NCBI GenBank assembly: GCA_019114745.1
Contig: DXEY01000016.1
Span: 1-14,645, forward strand
Source of the DNA: Candidatus Mediterraneibacter colneyensis
GTDB lineage: Bacteria > Bacillota > Clostridia > Lachnospirales > Lachnospiraceae
DNA: 14,645 nucleotides
Direction: 5' to 3'
A program made the position numbers and the translations under genes. The notes below the pieces were generated by a model. It searched no databases. It was given only the letters and a program-made list of their open reading frames with translations, and had not been told where the DNA came from. Below, piece after piece: positions 1 to 6,163 of the stretch; position 1 is the stretch's first letter, and each line of letters opens with the position of its first letter.

Positions 1-14
1 ACTGTTGATGATAG

Positions 15-26
15 TATTGTACAATA
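15..26. promoter_or_regulatory. 12-bp perfect palindrome upstream of glgP promoter
   Basis: The sequence TATTGTACAATA is its own reverse complement. It ends 13 bp before the proposed -35 box of the glgP promoter, a plausible place for a dimeric regulator to bind. I do not recognise it as the site of a named regulator, and AT-rich palindromes of this length can occur by chance, so it is only an operator candidate. Confidence 0.25.
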
Positions 27-39
27 AAAGGAAAGTATA

Positions 40-72
40 TTGCAAGAAATCCGTTTGAATTGGTATTATAAT
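40..72 (+). promoter_or_regulatory. Sigma-A type promoter of glgP-malQ
   Basis: A -35-like TTGCAA (40-45) is followed, after 18 bp, by TATTAT (64-69), preceded by TGG, which makes an extended -10. A perfect TATAAT (67-72) overlaps it but has no -35 box at normal spacing. Transcription would start near 76-79, leaving a leader of about 50 nt before the glgP start. The TGG-TATTATAA core is identical to that in the glmS promoter. Confidence 0.55.
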
Positions 73-125
73 GCGAATCATAGAGATAAGACATCAGGAT
101 TCTTTTTGAAAGGAGAACTACTATC

Positions 126-2378
126 ATGAACATTCAGGAAAAGGTAGAATCGTACCTTGGCAAGCCGGTCGCACAGGCTTCCGACAAAGAAATCTATGAC
201 GGACTGCTCACTGTTGTACAGGAGATGGCGGCAGAGCGAGAACGTACAGACAGCAAGAAAAAACTTTACTATATCTCGGCAGAGTTTCTGATCGGAAAGC
301 TGCTCTCCAACAATATGATCAATCTGGGTATTTATCAGGAAGTAAAAGAGATGCTCGAGAAGAATGGAAAAGACATCTGTGAGATCGAGGAAGCCGAGCC
401 GGAGCCGTCGCTTGGAAACGGCGGGCTGGGACGCCTCGCGGCATGTTTCCTTGACTCCATTGCCACACTGGGGCTTGCCGGGGACGGGATCGGGCTGAAC
501 TACCACCTGGGCCTGTTCAGGCAGGAGTTTGAAAATCACCTGCAGAAAGAGACGCCGAACCCGTGGATCGAGGAGAAGTCCTGGCTGAAAAAGACGGACA
601 CAGTATATCCGGTACAGTTTAAAGGGCTGAACGTCAATGCCAGGATGTATGATATCGAGGTGACAGGATATAACAATAAGACAAATAAGCTCCATCTCTT
701 TGACATCGACTCTGTTGACGAGTCGATTGTGGAAGATGGAATTGATTTTGATAAAAATGACATTGAGAAGAACCTGACTCTCTTCCTCTACCCGGATGAC
801 AGCGACGAGCAGGGAAGGCTGCTCCGCATCTACCAGCAGTATCTGATGGTAAGCGCGGGAGCTCAGCTCATCCTCGATGAGTGTACGGCAAAGGGCAGCA
901 ATCTGTATGACCTGCCGGACTACGCGGTGATCCAGATCAACGACACCCACCCGACGATGGTGATCCCGGAACTTATCCGCCTGCTCGTGGAGAGAGGAAT
1001 GGATATGGACGACGCCATCAGCGTTGTGTCCAGGACATGTGCGTATACGAACCACACGATCCTCGCCGAGGCGCTTGAGAAGTGGCCGGTAGACTATCTG
1101 AAGAAAGTCGTGCCCCAGCTCATGCCGATCATCGAGGTGCTTGACGATAAAGTAAGGAGAAAATATGAGGATGAGAGCGTTACCATTATCGACCGCGGCA
1201 ATACGGTCCACATGGCGCATATCGACATCCATTACGGATTCAGCGTAAACGGAGTTGCGGCGCTGCACACCGAGATCCTCAAGAACTCTGAGCTCAACAA
1301 TTTTTATAAGATCTACCCGGAGAAGTTCAACAACAAGACAAACGGCATCACATTCCGCCGCTGGCTGATCCACTGCAACCCACGCCTGACAGCACTGCTT
1401 GATGAGACGATCGGGGAAGGCTGGAAAAAAGACGCCGCAGAGCTTGAAAAACTCCTGGCATACAAAGACGACGACAAAGTGCTCGACAAGCTGATCGAGA
1501 TCAAGTATAAGAATAAAGAAGACCTCTGCGCTTACCTGCGCGAGACGCAGGGACTGGAGATAAGCCCGGATACGATCTTTGACATCCAGGTAAAACGTCT
1601 CCACGAGTACAAACGCCAGCAGCTCAATGCGCTGTATATTATCGACAAATATCTGGAGATCAAGGCAGGAAAGATCCCGGCAGCTCCGGTGACTGCGATC
1701 TTCGGCGCGAAAGCAGCTCCGGCTTACGTGATCGCAAAGGATATCATCCATCTGATCCTCTGCCTGCAGGAGATCATCAACAACGATCCGGAAGTCAGTC
1801 CGTACATGAAAGTCGTTATGGTGGAGAACTACAATGTGACAAAAGCCGGCAAGCTGATCCCGGCGTGTGACATTTCCGAGCAGATCTCCCTCGCATCAAA
1901 AGAGGCGAGCGGGACAGGAAATATGAAGTTCATGCTCAACGGCGCTGTGACACTGGGAACCGAGGACGGAGCCAATGTGGAGATCCACGAGGCTGTGGGA
2001 GACGACAACATTTTCGTATTCGGCGCATCCAGCGACGAAGTGATCAGCCACTATGCAAAAGCAGACTATGTGGCAAAAGACTACTATGAGAACAACGCAT
2101 CCATCAAAGCGGCGATCGACTTCATCACAGGTGAGGAAATGCTCAAAGTCGGATGCGAGGAGAACCTGGCACGCCTGAAAAACGAGCTGATCGGCAAGGA
2201 CTGGTTCATGACGCTCTTAGACTTTGACTCCTATAAAGAGACAAAGGAGAAGGCGCTGGCGGCATATGCAGACCGGAAAACATGGGCAAAGATGGCTCTG
2301 GTCAATATTGCAAAAGCGGGATTCTTCTCTTCAGACCGCACGATCGAAGAGTACAACAGGGACATCTGGCATTTATAA
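126..2378 (+). CDS. glgP: Glycogen/maltodextrin phosphorylase
   Basis: This cytoplasmic enzyme releases glucose-1-phosphate from alpha-1,4-glucan ends using phosphate (GT35 family, PLP-dependent). The 750-residue protein is shorter than E. coli GlgP (about 815), as is common for clostridial members. Visible family blocks are LGNGGLGRLAACFLDS (96-111), NDTHPTM (272-278), VKRLHEYKRQ (489-498) and EASGTGNMKF, in which Lys601 should carry the pyridoxal phosphate. The start is fixed by AAAGGAGA (109-116), 9 nt before the ATG. The stop runs straight into the ribosome binding site of malQ, so the two are surely co-transcribed: phosphorylase trims linear chains and MalQ rebuilds or shuffles them. The residues conserved for catalysis that I checked are present and the frame is intact. 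Whether glycogen or maltodextrin is the natural substrate cannot be told from sequence; with malQ as partner and no glgABC nearby, either fits. Confidence 0.96.
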   Translation: MNIQEKVESYLGKPVAQASDKEIYDGLLTVVQEMAAERERTDSKKKLYYISAEFLIGKLLSNNMINLGIYQEVKEMLEKNGKDICEIEEAEPEPSLGNGGLGRLAACFLDSIATLGLAGDGIGLNYHLGLFRQEFENHLQKETPNPWIEEKSWLKKTDTVYPVQFKGLNVNARMYDIEVTGYNNKTNKLHLFDIDSVDESIVEDGIDFDKNDIEKNLTLFLYPDDSDEQGRLLRIYQQYLMVSAGAQLILDECTAKGSNLYDLPDYAVIQINDTHPTMVIPELIRLLVERGMDMDDAISVVSRTCAYTNHTILAEALEKWPVDYLKKVVPQLMPIIEVLDDKVRRKYEDESVTIIDRGNTVHMAHIDIHYGFSVNGVAALHTEILKNSELNNFYKIYPEKFNNKTNGITFRRWLIHCNPRLTALLDETIGEGWKKDAAELEKLLAYKDDDKVLDKLIEIKYKNKEDLCAYLRETQGLEISPDTIFDIQVKRLHEYKRQQLNALYIIDKYLEIKAGKIPAAPVTAIFGAKAAPAYVIAKDIIHLILCLQEIINNDPEVSPYMKVVMVENYNVTKAGKLIPACDISEQISLASKEASGTGNMKFMLNGAVTLGTEDGANVEIHEAVGDDNIFVFGASSDEVISHYAKADYVAKDYYENNASIKAAIDFITGEEMLKVGCEENLARLKNELIGKDWFMTLLDFDSYKETKEKALAAYADRKTWAKMALVNIAKAGFFSSDRTIEEYNRDIWHL

Positions 2379-2388
2379 GGAGGAAAAA

Positions 2389-3879
2389 ATGGAAAGAGCA
2401 AGCGGAGTTTTATTACCAATATTTTCCCTGCCGTCAAAGTACGGGATCGGGTGTTTTTCTAAGGATGCCTGCAAATTTGTGGATATGTTGAAAGAGGCGG
2501 GCCAGAGTTACTGGCAGATCCTTCCGCTTGGACCGACTGGTTACGGGGACTCCCCGTACCAGTCTTTCTCCACGTTTGCGGGAAATCCCTATTTTATCGA
2601 CCTTCAGACCCTGATCAAAGAAGGGCTTCTGACAAAAAAAGAGTGCAAGGCATATGACTTCGGCAGCCGGGCGGACAGTATTGACTATGAGAAGATCTAT
2701 AATGCCAGATTCAAAGTGCTGAAAAAGGCATACGACCGTTTCCGCGAAAAAGGCGGAGAGTCCGGAGAGGAATATATCAGTTTTGTCACAGAGCAGGCGT
2801 TCTGGCTGGACGACTACAGTCTGTATATGGCAATTAAGGACAGAAACGGCGGCGTGAGCTGGAACGAGTGGGAAGCCCCGCTCAGGAACAGAGAAGAGGC
2901 AGCGCTTGATGCGGCGAGGAAAGAACTCGCAGAGGAGATCGGTTTCTACCGGTTCCAGCAGTATGAGTTTGACCGCCAGTGGAAAAAGCTCCACGCCTAT
3001 GCGAATAAAAACGGCATCCGGATCATCGGGGACATCCCGATCTATGTAGCGTTTGACAGCGCGGATACATGGGCGGCGCCTCAGATGTTCCAGTTCGATG
3101 AGAACAATGAGCCCATCGGAGTGGCAGGGTGTCCGCCGGATGCATTTTCCGCCACAGGGCAGCTCTGGGGCAATCCGCTCTATGACTGGGAGTATCACAA
3201 AAAGACCGGGTACGCATGGTGGATCCGGAGGATCGAATACTGCTTCAAGCTCTATGACGTGGTGCGCATCGACCATTTCCGCGGATTTGACGAGTATTAC
3301 TCGATCCCTTACGGCGAGGACACCGCTGTCAACGGACAGTGGATGCCGGGGCCGGGGATGGATCTGTTCCACGCCATCGAGGCGAAACTCGGCAGACCTG
3401 CGATCATCGCAGAAGACCTGGGATTCCTCACTCCGAGCGTGCTGAAGCTGTTAAAAGACAGCGGATTCCCGGGGATGAAAGTGCTTCAGTTTGCATTTGA
3501 CGCGCGGGAGTCATCCAACTACCTGCCCCACACCTATCCGGAGAACTGTGTCGTGTATACCGGAACCCACGACAATGACACGACAAGGGGATGGTATCAC
3601 GAAGTGGGAAAAGACGCGCGTGATTTTGCGAAAGAGTATATGTGCAAACCGCGCCTTGATGAGGACTCGCTCACCAGAGATTTCATAGCGATGGCAATGT
3701 CAAGCGTTGCCAGCCTGTGCGTGATCCCCATGCAGGATTATCTGAATCTCGGGAGCGAGGCGCGCATCAATACTCCGTCCACACTCGGAGGAAACTGGGT
3801 ATGGCGGATGAAGAAAGGCGAATTTGATAAAGCAGTAGTAAAGGAAATCGGACGGGTAACGAAGCTGTACGGAAGATAA
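2389..3879 (+). CDS. malQ: 4-alpha-glucanotransferase (amylomaltase)
   Basis: This enzyme transfers alpha-1,4-glucan segments between maltodextrins and releases glucose (GH77), making longer chains that phosphorylase can attack. The start is the ATG with AAGGAGG (2377-2383) 5 nt upstream, overlapping the glgP stop; the reading frame is open further upstream, but only inside glgP. The protein has 496 residues, normal for the short bacterial GH77 form (Thermus amylomaltase about 500), without the extra N-terminal domain of E. coli MalQ. The three catalytic acids are in place: Asp295 in RIDHFRGF (nucleophile), Glu342 in IIAEDLG (acid/base) and Asp395 in TGTHDND. The N-terminal substrate-binding blocks GPTGYGDSPYQS (48-59) and FAGNPYFIDL (63-72) are also present. 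It is the second and last gene of the operon. Its stop lies 4 bp from the stop of convergent spoVAC, so its mRNA must run into that gene. Confidence 0.96.
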   Translation: MERASGVLLPIFSLPSKYGIGCFSKDACKFVDMLKEAGQSYWQILPLGPTGYGDSPYQSFSTFAGNPYFIDLQTLIKEGLLTKKECKAYDFGSRADSIDYEKIYNARFKVLKKAYDRFREKGGESGEEYISFVTEQAFWLDDYSLYMAIKDRNGGVSWNEWEAPLRNREEAALDAARKELAEEIGFYRFQQYEFDRQWKKLHAYANKNGIRIIGDIPIYVAFDSADTWAAPQMFQFDENNEPIGVAGCPPDAFSATGQLWGNPLYDWEYHKKTGYAWWIRRIEYCFKLYDVVRIDHFRGFDEYYSIPYGEDTAVNGQWMPGPGMDLFHAIEAKLGRPAIIAEDLGFLTPSVLKLLKDSGFPGMKVLQFAFDARESSNYLPHTYPENCVVYTGTHDNDTTRGWYHEVGKDARDFAKEYMCKPRLDEDSLTRDFIAMAMSSVASLCVIPMQDYLNLGSEARINTPSTLGGNWVWRMKKGEFDKAVVKEIGRVTKLYGR

Positions 3880-3883
3880 CAGG

Positions 3884-4345
3884 CTACATGACCAGGGTTC
3901 CGATCCAGTAGATCAGCCCAAGCAGCCAGCTCGTGAAGATGCCGTACAGGATCACCGGGCCGGCGATGGTGAAGATCTTGCATCCGATCCCGAATACCTG
4001 TCCTTCTTTCTTATACTCTATGGCGGGGGCGGCAACCGAGTTCGCAAAGCCGGTAATAGGAACGAGAGCGCCGGCGCCGCCCCATTTCGCCAGTTTGGGA
4101 TAGATGCCGGTGCCGGTGAGCAGCACGCTGATCAGTACCAGCGTCAGGGAAGTCCAGCTCCCGCACAGTTCCCTGTCCATGCCCCGAAATTCACAATAGT
4201 GGAAGATCACCTGGCCCAGACAGCAGATCGTGCCTCCGAGCAGAAAGGCTTTGAGCATATTCACCCAGACGTTGTGCCTGGGTGTTTTTTGGTTCACATA
4301 TTTTTCGTATTGTTTTTCTTGTTTTATGCGCTGTATATTATCCAT
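3884..4345 (-). CDS. spoVAC: Stage V sporulation protein AC (SpoVA channel)
   Basis: SpoVAC is an inner spore membrane protein of the SpoVA channel, which moves calcium-dipicolinate into the forespore and releases it at germination; in Bacillus it acts as a mechanosensitive channel. The 153-residue product matches the family length of about 150. A charged N-terminus (1-27) is followed by hydrophobic segments near 30-50, 64-82 and 117-148, and by the family signature GAGALVPITGFANSVAAPAIEYKKEG (within 90-115). The start is chosen because GGAGG (complement of 4355-4359) lies 9 nt upstream; in-frame ATGs at 4378 and 4441 lack such a site. The gene is unusual in orientation: spoVAC normally heads a spoVAC-AD-AE operon, but here it faces away from spoVAD and collides tail to tail with malQ. 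Expected expression is in the forespore under sigma-G, but no clear sigma-G promoter was found. Confidence 0.93.
   Translation of the reverse strand: MDNIQRIKQEKQYEKYVNQKTPRHNVWVNMLKAFLLGGTICCLGQVIFHYCEFRGMDRELCGSWTSLTLVLISVLLTGTGIYPKLAKWGGAGALVPITGFANSVAAPAIEYKKEGQVFGIGCKIFTIAGPVILYGIFTSWLLGLIYWIGTLVM
4262..4290 (+). terminator. Rho-independent terminator inside spoVAC, acting on + strand
   Basis: The 7-bp perfect stem CACCCAG (4262-4268) / CTGGGTG (4278-4284), with a 9-nt loop, is followed directly by six T residues. Five of the seven pairs are G-C. No T-run follows the stem on the - strand, so it should stop only + strand transcripts, in practice read-through from glgP-malQ. It lies within codons of the cytoplasmic N-terminus of spoVAC, 383 nt past the malQ stop, and it is the only terminator-like structure I see after malQ. 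Confidence 0.6.
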
Positions 4346-4575
4346 TTTCTGGCGCCTCCATGGGATTTTTTCAGACATTTTGTTTCTGCCTGTTCTGTCA
4401 GTATCCTTATTTTCAGCGGGAAATATACGCATATACGGCATTTTTCAGCATTTTATATGATAGATGGCGGATCCATACATAATTTTGAAAAATGTGCGGA
4501 TAATGTATGTATCGCCGGATACAGGCGCGCTGACGCTGTACCGGAATGAGACTTACAGGAAATGAGGATATCATT
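4346..4575. other. Divergent intergenic region between spoVAC and spoVAD
   Basis: These 230 bp must hold the start signals for both divergent spore genes. The region is AT-rich in its middle part (about 4440-4510). A CATTTTA at 4449-4455 resembles a sigma-G -10 (CATnnTA), with GCATA (4429-4433) as a -35, but the spacer is 15 bp where about 17-18 is expected, so I do not call a promoter. No convincing sigma-G or sigma-A pair was found on the - strand, and no small ORF with a good ribosome binding site was found. Confidence 0.4.
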
Positions 4576-5649
4576 ATGGGTCAGATCATAAAAGGAAGGC
4601 AGAGCCTGATATTTGAACATGCGCCAGGGATTATAAGCGCCGCGTCTGTTGTCGGGAATAAAGAGACGGAAGGCCCGCTGGGGAAACTCTTCGATATGTG
4701 CGGTCAGGACGATCTGTTCGGCGCCCGGACGTGGGAGGAGGCGGAGAGCACGATGCAGAAGGAAGCCTGCGTGCTCGCCCTGGGGAAAGCCCACATCCGG
4801 GCAGAAGAGGTGAGATACTTATTTGGAGGAGATCTGCTCAGGCAGGGCATCGCCACTTCCATGGGGGTGGAGGCTCTCCGGATACCGATGTTCGGCCTGT
4901 ACGGCGCGTGTTCCACGTCAGGGGAGGCTCTGGCACTGGCGGCGATGAGCGTGGCAGCAGGGTACGGGGACTATATGCTGGCGGTCACATCCAGCCATTT
5001 CGGAAGTGCGGAAAAGGAATTTCGTTTTCCCCTCGGATATGCCAGCCAGAGACCGCTGTCCGCGCACTGGACAGTGACCGGAAGCGGCGCTTTTGTTGTG
5101 GGAAGGCAGCGCGACGATGCGGATCCTGCCGGCGGAGAGGAAGGGGATACGGGAACGTCCCTTCCATTCCGGCATGTGCGCATCGCAGGGATCACTGTGG
5201 GAAGGATCGTGGACTACGGGCTGAAAGACTCCCAGAATATGGGGGCGTGTATGGCTCCCGCAGCGATGGACACGATCGTCACCAACTTTGAAGACATGGC
5301 AAGGAGTGAATCCGACTACGACCGGATCATAACAGGCGACCTGGGATATGTGGGCGGGTCGATCCTGCTGGATCTGGTGAAAAACAAAGGGTACAGCCTG
5401 CAGGGCAGGTATCTGGACTGCGGGATGACGATCTTTGACCGCGAGACACAGGATACCCATGCCGGCGGGAGCGGGTGCGGATGTGCGGCAGTGACGCTTG
5501 CATCCTTTATCCTTCCGAAACTGGAAAAGGGAGAATGGAAGCGCGTGCTCTTTGTCCCCACGGGAGCGCTGATGTCAACGGTGAGCTACAACGAAGGCGC
5601 CAGCGTCCCCGGGATCGCCCATGGGATCGTGCTGGAACATGTGGAATGA
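4576..5649 (+). CDS. spoVAD: Stage V sporulation protein AD (dipicolinate-binding)
   Basis: SpoVAD is the soluble, membrane-associated SpoVA subunit that binds dipicolinic acid on its way into the forespore. It has a thiolase/ketoacyl-synthase III-like fold. The 357-residue product (B. subtilis SpoVAD about 338) begins at ATG 4576, preceded 7 nt upstream by TGAGGA (4563-4568); an in-frame ATG at 4546 has no good site. Recognisable parts are GACSTSGEAL (110-119, thiolase-like nucleophile position Cys112), SSHFGSAEKEFRFPLGYASQRP (within 139-160), TVTGSGAFVV (166-175) and HAGGSGCGCAAVTL (295-308). A hydrophilic Asp/Gly/Glu-rich stretch at about 178-197 looks like a surface-loop insertion and accounts for the extra length. 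It is followed by spoVAE on the same strand and should be co-transcribed with it; its usual upstream partner spoVAC is inverted. Confidence 0.94.
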   Translation: MGQIIKGRQSLIFEHAPGIISAASVVGNKETEGPLGKLFDMCGQDDLFGARTWEEAESTMQKEACVLALGKAHIRAEEVRYLFGGDLLRQGIATSMGVEALRIPMFGLYGACSTSGEALALAAMSVAAGYGDYMLAVTSSHFGSAEKEFRFPLGYASQRPLSAHWTVTGSGAFVVGRQRDDADPAGGEEGDTGTSLPFRHVRIAGITVGRIVDYGLKDSQNMGACMAPAAMDTIVTNFEDMARSESDYDRIITGDLGYVGGSILLDLVKNKGYSLQGRYLDCGMTIFDRETQDTHAGGSGCGCAAVTLASFILPKLEKGEWKRVLFVPTGALMSTVSYNEGASVPGIAHGIVLEHVE

Positions 5650-5692
5650 GTGAGAGCGGAGCTGTCAGGGAAAGAGCGAAAGGAGAAAAAAG

Positions 5693-6049
5693 ATGGAATA
5701 TATCACAGCATTTATCATCGGGGGACTGGTCTGCGCGGCAGTACAGATCCTATTAGACCGGACGAAGCTGATGCCCGGCAGGGTCATGGTGCTTCTCGTC
5801 TGCGCGGGGGCTGTGCTGGGCTTCTGCGGGATATACCAGCCGTTTCAGGATATGGCGGGCTCAGGTGCAAGCGTGCCGCTCCTCGGGTTTGGGAACCTTC
5901 TGTGGCAGGGGATAAAAGAGGCGGTCGACAGGCACGGATTCCTGGGGATCTTTATGGGCGGCTTTGAGGCGAGCGCAGTGGGAATCTCCGCCGCACTGAT
6001 CTTCGGCTATATTGCATCTTTTATCTTCGATCCGAAGATGAAGAAATGA
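5693..6049 (+). CDS. spoVAE: Stage V sporulation protein AE (SpoVA channel)
   Basis: This small integral membrane subunit of the SpoVA dipicolinate channel is required with SpoVAC and SpoVAD for Ca-DPA transport. The 118-residue product fits the SpoVAE/SpoVAEb family. It has hydrophobic segments near 4-20, 31-47 and 86-112, and the family signature GSGASVPLLGFGNLLWQG (57-74), ending in a short charged tail, DPKMKK. AGGAG (5681-5685) sits 7 nt before the ATG. The gap to spoVAD is 43 nt with no promoter or terminator visible, so the two form one transcript. No clear rho-independent terminator follows; a small stem GACG-GAAG-CGTC (6052-6063) lacks a T-run, and the glmS promoter begins just beyond it. 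Confidence 0.93.
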   Translation: MEYITAFIIGGLVCAAVQILLDRTKLMPGRVMVLLVCAGAVLGFCGIYQPFQDMAGSGASVPLLGFGNLLWQGIKEAVDRHGFLGIFMGGFEASAVGISAALIFGYIASFIFDPKMKK

Positions 6050-6065
6050 GAGACGGAAGCGTCGG

Positions 6066-6095
6066 TTGACAGTCTCGATTTGTTAGTGGTATTAT
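6066..6095 (+). promoter_or_regulatory. Near-consensus sigma-A promoter of glmS
   Basis: A perfect TTGACA (6066-6071) and TATTAT (6090-6095) are separated by 18 bp, and the -10 is extended by TGG (6087-6089). Transcription should start near 6102, giving a leader of about 60 nt. That is too short for a glmS ribozyme, and no ribozyme-core sequence is seen. The strength of the match suggests high, largely constitutive vegetative expression. Confidence 0.8.
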
Positions 6096-6163
6096 AAACC
6101 ATATTTTTAAAATTTTCAGCAGGATCAATCTTATATCGTACAGCAAAGGAGGAGTATGGAAAG

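Noticed and set aside
78..1751. 557-codon open frame on the - strand opposite glgP
   Set aside because: It lies entirely antisense to a clearly real phosphorylase, its translation resembles no protein family I know, and such frames arise from the codon bias of a well-expressed gene. Similar long antisense frames opposite malQ (2434-3372), glmS (6332-7090) and the permease (10203-11267) are rejected for the same reason.
4429..4455. Sigma-G-like promoter GCATA / CATTTTA before spoVAD
   Set aside because: Both boxes resemble the consensus, but the spacer is 15 bp where about 17-18 is expected, so I noted it without calling it a promoter.
6052..6063. Hairpin GACG-GAAG-CGTC after spoVAE as a terminator
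   Set aside because: The stem has only 4 bp and no T-run follows, and the glmS -35 box begins 3 bp later.
6102..6163. Possible glmS ribozyme in the glmS leader
   Set aside because: The leader from the predicted start is only about 60 nt, while the ribozyme needs well over 100 nt, and I see no ribozyme core sequence.
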